The notes under the pieces are model-generated. The model worked only from the letters and a program-made list of their open reading frames with translations. It had not been told where the DNA came from and did not search any database. The position numbers were made by a program, and so were the translations under genes. DNA of 64,000 nt from Bog-756 sp052326605 (GTDB taxonomy: Bacteria; Actinomycetota; Acidimicrobiia; Acidimicrobiales; RAAP-2), in contig JBKQMB010000036.1 in the NCBI GenBank assembly GCA_052326605.1, positions 22,644 through 86,643 on the forward strand, read 5' to 3'. Positions 42,820 to 51,799 of this stretch are shown in pieces; position 1 is the first letter of the stretch; each line of letters opens with the position of its first letter.

Positions 42820-43743
42820 GTGGCCTACCTCCTGGCAGTGACTGCCGCCTTTGTCAACGCCCTGACATCGGTTCTCCAGCGGATCGGGGTCGAGTCGGCC
42901 CCGGAGTCGACCACCCTGAGGATGAGCCTCATGGCCCACGCCATCCGACGGGGCATCTGGCTCATCGGCTTCGGCCTCATGCTGGTGGAGTTCGCCCTTC
43001 AGGCCACCGCCCTGCGCTTCGGTGAGCTCAGCGTGGTCCAGCCCGTGCTCACCACCGAGCTCCTCTTCCTCATGCTCATCCTCGGCGTCTGGTTTCGCTA
43101 CCGACTGGGTCCCCAGGAGTGGATGGGCTCGGTGATCATCGTGGTAGGCCTCGGCGGGTTCTTCCTGGCTGCGGCGCCCGCCGGCGGCCATGCCATCCCC
43201 GACACCCGCTCGTGGGTGGTCGCCTCGGTCGTGCTGATCGCCGTCATCACCGGCTTCATCGTCGCCGCCCTGCGCGGCCCGCGATGGTGGCGGGCGGCCT
43301 CCTTCGGGGCGGCCACCGCGGTGACCGCCGCGTTCGGGGCCGCACTGACCAAGGCCACCACGACCTACATCTCCGAGGGGTGGGGGCACGTGCTCACCCA
43401 TGCCCAGCCATACATGCTCGCCGTGACCGGGCTGGGTACGGTCTTCCTTCTCCAGAATGCCCTACACGCCGGGCCGATCACCGCGTCGCGCACGACGCTG
43501 GTGACCCTCAACCCGCTGGTCAGCATCGTGCTCGGGATCACCCTTTTCGCCGACCGGCTCCGCGCCGGGCCCCTGTGGGTGACCTTGGAAGTGGCCGCCC
43601 TGGCGGTGCTGGTCACCGGAACGGTGATCCTGGCCCGCTCGCCCCTGGTGGCAGGCACCCGGGCGGAAGGCGAGCCCGGCGAGATGCTGGCCGGCGCCCG
43701 CCACCGGGAGATGATGGCGCCCCCCATGGAGGCGATGCCGTAG
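42820..43743 (+). CDS. DMT-superfamily transporter (NIPA/EamA-like)
   Basis: A 307-residue membrane protein with about nine or ten segments in two repeats. AVTAAFVNALTSVLQRIGVE is the first helix, GELSVVQPVLTTELLFLMLI the conserved third/fourth helix, and LHAGPITASRTTLVTLNPLV the matching motif in the second half. It may move Mg2+ (NIPA type) or metabolites. Start GTG at 42820 is by family match; the frame upstream to 42571 is not supported. A Zur-like site lies in the shared upstream region. Confidence 0.85.
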   Translation: MAYLLAVTAAFVNALTSVLQRIGVESAPESTTLRMSLMAHAIRRGIWLIGFGLMLVEFALQATALRFGELSVVQPVLTTELLFLMLILGVWFRYRLGPQEWMGSVIIVVGLGGFFLAAAPAGGHAIPDTRSWVVASVVLIAVITGFIVAALRGPRWWRAASFGAATAVTAAFGAALTKATTTYISEGWGHVLTHAQPYMLAVTGLGTVFLLQNALHAGPITASRTTLVTLNPLVSIVLGITLFADRLRAGPLWVTLEVAALAVLVTGTVILARSPLVAGTRAEGEPGEMLAGARHREMMAPPMEAMP

Positions 43744-44007
43744 GCGCACCCAGCGCCAGCTGCGAAACGACAGCGGCGGACGTGATCGACCTCGGACGGC
43801 TCGGGCCCACCCAGCTTCCACGCAGCTTCGGCGTCCTCAGGGCGCAAGCCGACGGGGCCTCGCGCTCTGGAACTCCTCATCGCCGCAACCGCCTGCTCGA
43901 CCGGGCTCCCGCTCCACACCCGGGACGAAGAGGACTTCCGGGGCCTCGAAGGCCTGGTCGAGATCGTCGCGGTGTGACTCACCGAGCCCGGGGCCTGCGC
44001 CGACGCC

Positions 44008-44655
44008 TCAGCCGGTCAGCGACCCGGTCCGTCCACGGGTCATCGATCGCTGTCCCGAGGCCCCGGGCCACGTGCAGGCCCGGGCGGCGAGCAGCAGCTC
44101 GGCGATGCCGAGGGGACCATCGCCCAGGTGCTCCCTCATCGACCGGAACAGCGACGCGGTCACCCGGGTGTCGCCCAGGGCACTGTGGTGGTCGTCCCAG
44201 CTGAGACCGAAGTGGTCGCAGCAGTCGACCAGCCGGGCCTTGCCCCGCAGTCCCAGGTGGAGCTGAGCCACCCGGAGGGTGTCCACCGTCGCCACGTTGC
44301 CGGGGACCAGGGCCTCGCCCCCGGCCCTCCGGCACTCGGACCACAGGAAGGCCAGGTCGAACCGGTCGACGTTGTGGCCCACGATGACCCTGCCCGAGAG
44401 CCGGTCGGCCAGATAGGGGTGGATCTCGGCGAAGTTGGGCGCTCCGACCAGCATCTCCTCGGAGATGCCGTGGACGTGGGTCGGCCCAGGATCTCGCCCC
44501 GGGTCAACGAGCGTGCAGAAGGTGTCGACCTCCTCGCCGGCGGGCGAGAGGATCACCACGGCCACCTCGACGATCCGCTCCTGTTCGGGCGAGAAGCCGG
44601 TGGTCTCGACGTCGACGACGGCGAAACCCGGCGGGTGCTCCCCAGCGGTCTCCAC
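44008..44655 (-). CDS. DEDDh 3'-5' exonuclease (DnaQ-like)
   Basis: A single exonuclease domain. FAVVDVETTGFSPEQERIVE holds the first Asp and Glu, GHNVDRFDLAFLW the second Asp, and HHSALGDTRVTA the final His and Asp. It removes nucleotides from DNA or RNA 3' ends, in repair or as a stand-alone proofreader. GTG at 44655 has GGTGGGG upstream, but the frame is open to 44844 and includes CRACDTVLHRRS, so the start is uncertain. The gene stands alone. Confidence 0.85.
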   Translation of the reverse strand: METAGEHPPGFAVVDVETTGFSPEQERIVEVAVVILSPAGEEVDTFCTLVDPGRDPGPTHVHGISEEMLVGAPNFAEIHPYLADRLSGRVIVGHNVDRFDLAFLWSECRRAGGEALVPGNVATVDTLRVAQLHLGLRGKARLVDCCDHFGLSWDDHHSALGDTRVTASLFRSMREHLGDGPLGIAELLLAARACTWPGASGQRSMTRGRTGSLTG

Positions 44656-44879
44656 GGTCCCCACCGTAGATCGCCGGTGCAACACGGTGTCGCACGCTCG
44701 ACAGACCACGTCGGTTACCGGTGGAGGACCTCTACGAGCAGCACCGTCCCTCTCGGCTTCGGATCCCCCGCCGCCCCGGATTGGGCCGTCCCCCCGCTCG
44801 GGGTCGAGGTCGCCGGGACCGGACACGACCCGCATCCTCCACACGCTCCGCAGCGCACAGAGGACGGGGCCGACAGGTC

Positions 44880-46694
44880 CTAGGCGTTGGCCCCCTGCAG
44901 CTCGCGCAGCTCCTCGGCCACGTCGGCTTCGTGCTGCTCCTCGTCCTCACGGGCCTTGGCCGGGCTCCAGCGGCCGTGGTTCAAGAAGATGGTCGGGATG
45001 AACAGGACCATGCCTGCAACGCAGACCCAGAACCAGTGCTGCCACTGCTTGGGCGACTTGGCCACGCCGTTCTGCAGCGCCACTAGTTGGCTCTGGTGGG
45101 CCGCCAGGTAGTTGAGCTGCGTCTCGTAGGGGACGACCAGCGTCTTCAACTGCGTCTGGTACTTGACGACCAGGGCGAAGTTCGCCGCTCCGAGTGCCTT
45201 GGTGGCGGCGACGATGTTCGGGATGGACGGGTTGGCCGACAGGGCGGCGACGATCGGCTTGTTGGTCGGCGTGTTGAGGACCCCGAGGAACGCAGCGTGC
45301 TCCTGTGCGAAGGACACCGACGCCGGGTGCTCCACGATGAACGACTGGATGGCGGGCGTGGCATAGGGCGTGTTGTCGACCACCGGGTTCACCGAGTTGA
45401 TCACCAGGGGCAGGAAGAGGAACGAGAGCCCCACGGTGAGGCGCAGGATCCACCCCCACAGGGCCAGGCCGGTACCGACCAGAGCCGGGTTCTTGGCCTC
45501 GACCATCTCGGTGTAGGCGGCCATCCACGGCGCGTAGCACAACGAGATGAAGGCGGCCAGGAGCACCTCGATGAGGACCAGCTGGTTGTGCCCGGTGTGC
45601 GCGTTGTCGGCCTGATGCAGGAAGACGATGAGCATGACGATCGCGCCGATGGCGCCGATGAGCATGAACGGCTTGCGGACCCGGAACTTGTCGGAGAGCA
45701 CACCGAAGATGATCAGGGCGACGAGGTCGGCCCACCAGAACCAGGCGTTCAACCCGTTGGCCTGGCCGGTGGTGAGGTTGAGGCCGTTCGGGTTCTTGAA
45801 GACGGTCGCCCAGTAGATGGTGAAGAAGGCCGAGGCCGCGTAGTAGACGAGCAGGAAGAGCGAGATGCCGATGGCCGAGCCCACCAGGTCCCACTTGAGG
45901 ATCTGGCGCCAAGGATGGGTGGTGGCCGCGAACACCTCCTGGTCGGTGAGGCCCAGGGCCCGGGCCTCGATCAGCGCCCGGTCCCGTTGGGACACCATCA
46001 ACTGGTCGCGGAGCCTGGAGGACAGGTCCTTCATGAAGAACATGGCGAGGACGAAGACGACCAGGGCGGACGCTCCGGAGATGATGAACTGGCTCTTGAA
46101 TCCGCTGGCGCCGTTGTGGCTTATGAAGTGGTCGAGCGTGTGGGTGGCCACGATGCTGGTGAGCAGGCTGCCGGCCACCGGGCCCACCGTCCAGAACCCC
46201 ATGGCCGAGGCCCGGCCCAGCTGCGGGCTGAAGTCGCGCACCAGCGACGGCGTCGCCACCAGGATGGCGCCTTCGACCAGGCCGAGGACGCAGATGACGA
46301 TGGCGAACTGCCACTCGGTCTTGCAGAGGGGGACGCCGACGGCCACCAGGAGCCCGACGATGAGCAGCCCGTAGATGATCACGTTGGACCGGCCGAACTT
46401 GTCGGTCTTGCTGGCCGGAAGCGAGGCGAAGGCCCCGATGAGGTTCGAGACGACCACGATGTACACGTAGAAGGCGAAGGACATGTGGAAGTACTGCAGG
46501 ATGTTGGGGGTCACCCCGGTCTGGGTGAAGTACGTGTAGTAGAGGACGATGGTGGCCAGCACGGCCAGTCCCAGGTAGGCGGTGCGCTTCCTGTTGTCCG
46601 GGTACTCGTCGATCTCGTGGACGAACAAGAACCGGAACAGGGCTCCGTGTCCCGATGTCGTCCCAGCGTTCGCGTCCAACGTCTGCGCTGCCAT
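44880..46694 (-). CDS. MFS transporter with large extracytoplasmic insert
   Basis: A 604-residue MFS protein, long for the family. ASLPASKTDKFGRSNVIIYG is motif A of the first half and LVALIIFGVLSDKFRVRKPF the second. About eleven segments precede a 125-residue polar, helical insert (about 450-570) with few hydrophobic stretches, then one last membrane segment (WFWVCVAGMVLFIPTIFLNH) and an acidic tail. The insert would lie outside the membrane between TM11 and TM12. GGGGGAGACGGT precedes the ATG. The substrate is unknown. Neighbouring acyl-CoA genes on the same strand may be a hint. Confidence 0.85.
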   Translation of the reverse strand: MAAQTLDANAGTTSGHGALFRFLFVHEIDEYPDNRKRTAYLGLAVLATIVLYYTYFTQTGVTPNILQYFHMSFAFYVYIVVVSNLIGAFASLPASKTDKFGRSNVIIYGLLIVGLLVAVGVPLCKTEWQFAIVICVLGLVEGAILVATPSLVRDFSPQLGRASAMGFWTVGPVAGSLLTSIVATHTLDHFISHNGASGFKSQFIISGASALVVFVLAMFFMKDLSSRLRDQLMVSQRDRALIEARALGLTDQEVFAATTHPWRQILKWDLVGSAIGISLFLLVYYAASAFFTIYWATVFKNPNGLNLTTGQANGLNAWFWWADLVALIIFGVLSDKFRVRKPFMLIGAIGAIVMLIVFLHQADNAHTGHNQLVLIEVLLAAFISLCYAPWMAAYTEMVEAKNPALVGTGLALWGWILRLTVGLSFLFLPLVINSVNPVVDNTPYATPAIQSFIVEHPASVSFAQEHAAFLGVLNTPTNKPIVAALSANPSIPNIVAATKALGAANFALVVKYQTQLKTLVVPYETQLNYLAAHQSQLVALQNGVAKSPKQWQHWFWVCVAGMVLFIPTIFLNHGRWSPAKAREDEEQHEADVAEELRELQGANA

Positions 46695-46865
46695 ACCGTC
46701 TCCCCCTGGATCTCGGTTTGCGACTCTCGCCGGTCGCAGCACTGACCGTAGCGCAACCGGAGGGCGCTTGTGGAGTACCGGGATCCCGGGTCAAATCGCC
46801 GGACCGACGTCCCGGGCTCGCCGCGCCTTCCGCCGGGCGGGATCCCCGCCGCTAGAGTTGCGCCG

Positions 46866-47996
46866 TCAGTCGTCGAGCACCGCGACCGCCACCAACTCCT
46901 CGAGGTACCGGGTGTCCCACCACGAGATCTGGAGTTGCTTGGCCCGCCGGAAGTACAGCTGGATGTCGAACTCGACGGTGAACCCGATCCCCCCGAAGAT
47001 CTGCTGGGCGGTGGCGGTCACGTCCCGGAACGTTCGGCACGCGTACAGCTTGGCCATCGGGGCCAGCTTGGCGACGCTGCGTCCCTCGGACCGCGCCCAG
47101 GCGGCCTCGTGGACGAGCACCTCGGCGCCGTCGACGCTGGTGGACCCGTCGGCCAGGTAGTGGGCGATGGCCTGGAAGGCGCCGAGTGGCTTGTCGAACT
47201 GTTGGCGGTCCTTGGCGTACTGCACGGTGATCTCCAACGCGTACTGTGCGCCGCCGACGGCCTGGGCACCGGCCAGGATGATCCCGTCGTGCATCACCGT
47301 GTCCCAGGTGGCCCACCCGCTCCCCGCTCCCCCGATGCGGTCCGCCGGGTCGACTCGCACCCGGTCGAAGTCGACCCGGTACTGGGTGTCCGACGCGATG
47401 GTCAGCTGCTGGGTGAGGGTGACGCCCTCGGCCGACGGGTCGACGAGGAAGAGGTCGACATCGGTCGGGGTATCCCCGGTGCGGGCCAGCACCACGAGGC
47501 AGGCGGCAGCACGGGCGAACGCCACGTGGCGCTTGGTACCCGAGAGCACGAAGCCGTCGCCGTCGGGCACCGCCCGGATCTGCACGCCCGTGGGTCCGAA
47601 GCCGCTCTCGGGCTCGAGCCACGCCGGAGTGAGGATGGCCTCACCGGTCACGATGGGCGGCAGCCATCGCTGCTTTTGGCCCTGGCTGCCCGACCGGGCC
47701 AGCACTCCACCGCACAGGACGGAACTGACGAAGTGGGGGGACGGTGCCAGGGAGCGACCGAACTCCTCGTAGACGACCACTCCCTCCACCGCGGTCATGC
47801 CCGAACCGCCGTACTCCTCGGGCAGTTGCAGGCCGATCAGGTCCAGGTGGCCCAGCTGCTTCCACAGGCCGGGCGAGTAGCCGATCGGGTCGTCCTCGAG
47901 CTCGCGGACCACGCTAAGCGGGCTGTTGGTGGCGCACACACCGCGCACCGTCTCGCGCAGCATCTCTTGTTCGGGGCTGAATCTCAGGTCCAACAT
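46866..47996 (-). CDS. Acyl-CoA dehydrogenase subunit (FadE28/ChsE-like)
   Basis: A 376-residue flavin-dependent ACAD. LDLIGLQLPEEYGGSGMTAV is the N-terminal helical domain, and GGIGFTVEFDIQLYFRRAKQ is the GFTxE-type C-terminal motif found in FadE28-class enzymes. The strand with ESGFGPTGVQIRAV replaces the usual EPxAGSD loop, so FAD/substrate contacts differ from classic ACADs. Such proteins work as mixed dimers with a second ACAD; a 393-residue partner is encoded four genes upstream. ATG at 47996 follows GGAGAGC. It is the last gene of the minus-strand operon. Confidence 0.88.
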   Translation of the reverse strand: MLDLRFSPEQEMLRETVRGVCATNSPLSVVRELEDDPIGYSPGLWKQLGHLDLIGLQLPEEYGGSGMTAVEGVVVYEEFGRSLAPSPHFVSSVLCGGVLARSGSQGQKQRWLPPIVTGEAILTPAWLEPESGFGPTGVQIRAVPDGDGFVLSGTKRHVAFARAAACLVVLARTGDTPTDVDLFLVDPSAEGVTLTQQLTIASDTQYRVDFDRVRVDPADRIGGAGSGWATWDTVMHDGIILAGAQAVGGAQYALEITVQYAKDRQQFDKPLGAFQAIAHYLADGSTSVDGAEVLVHEAAWARSEGRSVAKLAPMAKLYACRTFRDVTATAQQIFGGIGFTVEFDIQLYFRRAKQLQISWWDTRYLEELVAVAVLDD

Positions 47997-48081
47997 GGTC
48001 GGCTCTCCTCGTGTGGTGATGCGTCGTCCGGTGATGCGGTGGGCGCCAGGCCGGCGACGCCGCACGGAGCGGAGGCGGGCA

Positions 48082-48564
48082 TCACGGCAGCCACCGATCG
48101 CCCGTGCGCTCCCAGGGGTTGTCGTCGTCGGTGACCGGCAGTGCCACCCGCGCCTTGCAGGTGGTCTTGGGGTCGTCGTCGACCGACACCGAGATGTCGA
48201 CGACCACCCAACCGCATCCGGTCTCGTCGACGCCGGCGTCGGTCACCTCGCCCCGGAACACCATGGTGTCGCCGGGGAAGATCGAACCCAGCATCCGGAA
48301 GTTCATCCGCTGGAGGCGGCCGTACGGCCCGGTCCAGTCGGTGACGAACCGCTCGAACCATGCCGCCTGGTTCGGCGTGTTGAGGAAGATGTCACGGGTG
48401 CCGTTGCGGTTGACGGCGAAGTCCTTGTCGTGGTGCATCGGGCGCCAGTCGCGGGCAGCCATGGCACCGAGCACCACGGTGGTGGCAGTGACCGGATAGG
48501 CCAGCTCGGGAAGGTGGTCGCCGACGGAGACGTCGTCGTGCAGGAGCCGGGTGGTGGTGGTCAT
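48082..48564 (-). CDS. MaoC-like hydratase (catalytic hotdog)
   Basis: A 160-residue hotdog hydratase subunit. D39 and H44 in ARDWRPMHHDKDFA are the conserved catalytic Asp and His of MaoC-type enoyl-CoA hydratases. GSIFPGDTMVFRGEVTD is the typical second signature. Its start overlaps the stop of the next upstream hotdog gene (ATGA at 48561-48564), so both are made together. Together they resemble the ChsH1/ChsH2-type heteromeric steroid hydratases. Confidence 0.85.
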   Translation of the reverse strand: MTTTTRLLHDDVSVGDHLPELAYPVTATTVVLGAMAARDWRPMHHDKDFAVNRNGTRDIFLNTPNQAAWFERFVTDWTGPYGRLQRMNFRMLGSIFPGDTMVFRGEVTDAGVDETGCGWVVVDISVSVDDDPKTTCKARVALPVTDDDNPWERTGDRWLP

Positions 48565-49100
48565 GATCGACCCCCCGCCGGACCGGCGGCCTCGGTGCGC
48601 CGGTAGCCGAAGCCGGTATAGCTCTCGACGGCCACCAGGTCCCCGCGCTGGTTGTGGTACTCCACGTCGATGACCCAGAAGCGGCCGGTGCCGAGCCTGG
48701 TGGTCTTCTCGTCGCTGACCGAGCGCAGGATCTGGCGGGTCCGCAGCCGGTCACCCAGCCGCACCGGCTCGTGGAAGACGATGGTGTTGTCGCTCATGAC
48801 GGCCTCGGGCAGCCCGAGACCCTCCTTGAGGTCGAAGTGGATCTGCAGGGGCAGGGCCTGGGCGGTGCGCCCCGGTGCCCAGTGGTGGGGGCGGAACCAC
48901 ACCGAGACCATGGTCGGCGGGGCGATGGGCCCCCCGGTCACCTCCTCGGCCACCTGCTCGTCCCAGAACAGGGGGTTGCCGTTCTCCACCGAGGCGCAGG
49001 TCGTCCACACATAGCCCTGCTCCACGGGGAACTCCCCCTCCTCCTCGTACTGCCCCACCCCGATGAGGCGTTCGATGTCGGCCACGCCGATGGCGCTCAT
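48561..49100 (-). CDS. FAS1-type dehydratase/MaoC N-terminal hotdog subunit
   Basis: A 179-residue hotdog protein of the PF13452 type. ENGNPLFWDEQVAEEVTGGP and APPTMVSVWFRPHHW match the non-catalytic half of MaoC pairs. The catalytic Asp/His pair is not evident, so it likely pairs with the 160-residue subunit to form the substrate tunnel. Start and stop both overlap neighbours by four bases (49097-49100 and 48561-48564), a tightly coupled operon. Unlike mycobacterial ChsH2, it carries no DUF35 domain. Confidence 0.85.
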   Translation of the reverse strand: MSAIGVADIERLIGVGQYEEEGEFPVEQGYVWTTCASVENGNPLFWDEQVAEEVTGGPIAPPTMVSVWFRPHHWAPGRTAQALPLQIHFDLKEGLGLPEAVMSDNTIVFHEPVRLGDRLRTRQILRSVSDEKTTRLGTGRFWVIDVEYHNQRGDLVAVESYTGFGYRRTEAAGPAGGRS

Positions 49101-50362
49101 GCCACCACCCCTTTCGTCCGCAGCTCCGCCAGTCGCTCCGGGCGCACGCCGGCGGACGCCAGCAGCTCGTCGGTGTCCGAATGGGCCGGGTCCCCGATCT
49201 GCACCGGGGCACCCACCCCCTCCATGCCGGCCAGCACCGGCCCCACCTGGCGGAACCGGGTCGGCACGCCATCGCGGCCGCCCGGTGACGCCTCCTCGGC
49301 GTCGACGAATGCGTGACGCGCCGCGTACTGGTCGTCCCCGACCACCTCGGCCACCGACAGTACGGGGGTAACGCAGGTGTCGGCGCCGGCCAGCTCGGCG
49401 ACCCAGGCATCCCGGTCCTTGGTGGCGAAGGCCGACCGGAAGTCGGCCCGGATACGGTCCTGGGCCCGGTCGTCGAGTTGGTGGTCCGACCACTGCTCAC
49501 ACCCGAGGAGCCGGCACAGGTTGGCGTAGAACCTGGGCTCGATGGCGCCCACCGCCAGCCACCTGCCGTCGGCGGCCCGGTAGGTGTCGTAGCAGGCGTA
49601 CCGTCCGGTGATGATGTTGTGGCCCGGACCGACCGGCGCCCCCGTGGCCAGGTGCTCGTCGACCGCCAGGGAGGTGAGCCACAGCACGCCGTCGGCGATG
49701 GACACGTCGAGGTGCACGCCCGGGCCGCCGCCGGCGCGACCGATCAGTGCGGCCATGATCGCCATGGCCGCATGCATGCCCCCGCCGGCGGCATCGGCGA
49801 TGGTCGCGCCCGGTACCGGCGGGCCACCGTCGGCGCGGGGCTCGGTGGTGGCCAGGTACCCGCCGACGGCCAGATAGTTGATGTCGTGCCCCGCCCATGC
49901 CGAGCGGGGCCCGCTCTGCCCGTAGCCGGTGGTGGAGCACAGGATGATCCCCGGGTTGACGGCACGCAGCTCGTCGAAGCCGATGCGCAGGCGCTCGACG
50001 ACCCCCGGGCGGAAGCTCTCCACCACCACGTCGGCCGTCGCCACCAGCGAGAGGAAGGCCTGGCGGCCGTCGGTGTCCTTCAAGTCGATGGACGTGTGCC
50101 GCAGGTGGCGCGAGCCGCTGTAGGCGTAGAACGGGGGCTGGATCGGGGCGGTGCCGCGCCCCGGCACCGCCCCCACCTTGATGACCACTGCCCCGTAGTC
50201 GGCCAGCAGGCGCGTGGCACGCGCCGCTGGGCCCACGGTGGACAGGTCGAGGACGGTGATGCCGCGCAGCGGCCCGCCAGGCCCGGTGCGGGTGTCCACC
50301 GCGCCCGGCTCCGACCGGGCCACGGACGGCGCGACGGCAGAGGTGGTGGACTGTCCGGTCAC
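49097..50362 (-). CDS. Family III CoA-transferase (CaiB/BaiF)
   Basis: A 421-residue CoA-transferase. RGITVLDLSTVGPAARATRL starts the family domain. SFRPGVVERLRIGFDELRAV and GQSGPRSAWAGHDINYLAVG are core signatures, and the Asp of ATIADAAGGG is the expected acyl-enzyme residue. It moves CoA between acyl groups and so activates the pathway's acid substrate without ATP. The first 30 residues before the domain are low-complexity; GTG at 50362 is 14 bases after the ACAD stop. Its last codon overlaps the next gene by four bases. Confidence 0.9.
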   Translation of the reverse strand: MTGQSTTSAVAPSVARSEPGAVDTRTGPGGPLRGITVLDLSTVGPAARATRLLADYGAVVIKVGAVPGRGTAPIQPPFYAYSGSRHLRHTSIDLKDTDGRQAFLSLVATADVVVESFRPGVVERLRIGFDELRAVNPGIILCSTTGYGQSGPRSAWAGHDINYLAVGGYLATTEPRADGGPPVPGATIADAAGGGMHAAMAIMAALIGRAGGGPGVHLDVSIADGVLWLTSLAVDEHLATGAPVGPGHNIITGRYACYDTYRAADGRWLAVGAIEPRFYANLCRLLGCEQWSDHQLDDRAQDRIRADFRSAFATKDRDAWVAELAGADTCVTPVLSVAEVVGDDQYAARHAFVDAEEASPGGRDGVPTRFRQVGPVLAGMEGVGAPVQIGDPAHSDTDELLASAGVRPERLAELRTKGVVA

Positions 50363-50376
50363 AGGCGTAGAGGAGC

Positions 50377-51558
50377 TCAGAAGTTCTTCGGGAGGCCGAG
50401 CTTGCGACGGGCGATGATGTTCTTCTGGATCTCCGAGGACCCGCCGCCGATGGTGTCGATCACCGTGTAGCGGTACGTCGACTCGGACCGGCCCTTCATC
50501 GGGGCATCCTCGTCGCGGACCCGCAGCTGGGACCCGGGCCCGGCGATGTCCATGGAGGCATCGGCCAGTCGACGCGAGAACTCGGTGGTGAACAGCTTGT
50601 ACTCGGATGCCTGCGAGGTCGGGGGGGCGCCGCCCTCGGACGAGGCGAACACGAACTTGAGGCCGAGGACCCTGGCCACCTCGGCCTCGGTGTGGAGCTC
50701 GGCGATCCGCGACCGGACCACTGCGTCGTCCTTCAGGGGCACGCCGTCCCGGGTCGCCGTCTTGACGTACTCGGTCAGCAGGCCGAGTCGCTGGGCGGTC
50801 GGCGAGTAGGTGAACAGGGTGAATCGCTCGAGGTCGAGGGCCTCCGAGATGTACTGGAACCCCTTGTTGAGCTCGCCGACCACATAGTCGTCCGAGACCC
50901 ACACGTCGTCGAGGTAGACCTCGTTGGTGCGCTCGTCCCCCATGGTCCAGATGCCCTTGACCGTGATCCCCGGATGGTCCATCGGCACGAGGAACAGGCT
51001 GATCCCGTGGTGCTTGGGGGCGTCGGGGTCGGTGCGGGCCCCGACCCAGTACCAGTCGGCGAAGTGGGCGGACGTGGTCCACGTCTTCTGCCCGTTGAGG
51101 AGCCACCCGTCCCCGTCGCGGGTGGCCTTCAGCTGCATGGAGGCGGCATCCGAGCCGGCATTGGGCTCGGAATAGCCAACCGCGAACTCGACTTCGTTGC
51201 GCAGGATCTTGGGCAGGAACTCCTGCTTCAGCCTCTCGCTCCCGTGGCTGATGATGGTCTTGCCGATGATGCCCACGCCCTTGCCGATCTGGGGCCCTCC
51301 CCGGGCGGCCAACGCCTCGTTCAAGAGGTACTCGAAGATCCCGTCACCGTTCGATCCGCCGTACTCCTCCGGCCAGGTGATGCCGAGCCACCCCTGCTCG
51401 CCGACCTTGGCCATGAACTGGCGGCGAAGTGGGGTGTCCACGATCTGTGCCATGTTCTCGCGGGTGACGTCGAAGACCTCGGGATCGTCGTTGTCGTCGA
51501 GGAACGCTTCGACCTCCTTGACGAATTCGAGCTGCTCGGGGGTGAACTCGAAGTCCAT
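50377..51558 (-). CDS. Acyl-CoA dehydrogenase subunit (FadE29-like)
   Basis: A 393-residue ACAD. GWLGITWPEEYGGSNGDGIF is the N-domain, VGYSEPNAGSDAASMQLKAT the FAD-stacking loop, and TVIDTIGGGSSEIQKNIIAR the C-terminal FAD-binding motif, typical of the partner subunit in heterotetrameric steroid or branched-acyl ACADs. It is the first gene of the minus-strand operon; ATG at 51558 follows GGAGGCCGG. A TetR-type inverted repeat lies upstream in the region it shares with the divergent thiolase operon. Confidence 0.92.
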   Translation of the reverse strand: MDFEFTPEQLEFVKEVEAFLDDNDDPEVFDVTRENMAQIVDTPLRRQFMAKVGEQGWLGITWPEEYGGSNGDGIFEYLLNEALAARGGPQIGKGVGIIGKTIISHGSERLKQEFLPKILRNEVEFAVGYSEPNAGSDAASMQLKATRDGDGWLLNGQKTWTTSAHFADWYWVGARTDPDAPKHHGISLFLVPMDHPGITVKGIWTMGDERTNEVYLDDVWVSDDYVVGELNKGFQYISEALDLERFTLFTYSPTAQRLGLLTEYVKTATRDGVPLKDDAVVRSRIAELHTEAEVARVLGLKFVFASSEGGAPPTSQASEYKLFTTEFSRRLADASMDIAGPGSQLRVRDEDAPMKGRSESTYRYTVIDTIGGGSSEIQKNIIARRKLGLPKNF

Positions 51559-51604
51559 GGTCCGGCCTCCATCGTGCGGGCGCGGCAGCTGCCGCAGTGG
51601 TTTC

Positions 51605-51619
51605 CTGACTGACCGTCAG
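51605..51619. promoter_or_regulatory. TetR-type inverted repeat in the divergent promoter
   Basis: CTGAC-TGACC-GTCAG is an inverted repeat between the ACAD operon and the divergent thiolase operon. TGAC/GTCA sites of this form are common targets of TetR-family regulators of acyl-CoA catabolism in actinobacteria. It lies 47 bases from the ACAD start and 181 from the plus-strand start. No TetR gene is next to the cluster. Confidence 0.5.
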
Positions 51620-51799
51620 ATACTGTGTGCATCATAGGATGAGGAAGCAGTCGAGGCCAGCGTCGGTCATCCAACCAGGTCATCCGGGCACCGTCCCGGC
51701 CGCATGCCTCCCGGGCAGCCGGGGGGAGTGCCCGACCGCGTCCCGGTCGATCTGCCCGGGTGCAGCCAGTGCCGTCACGACGAAGGGAACGCCACCACC

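Noticed and set aside
45087..46745. Plus-strand open frame of 552 codons
   Set aside because: It is antisense to the MFS gene; the product is highly charged and low-complexity.
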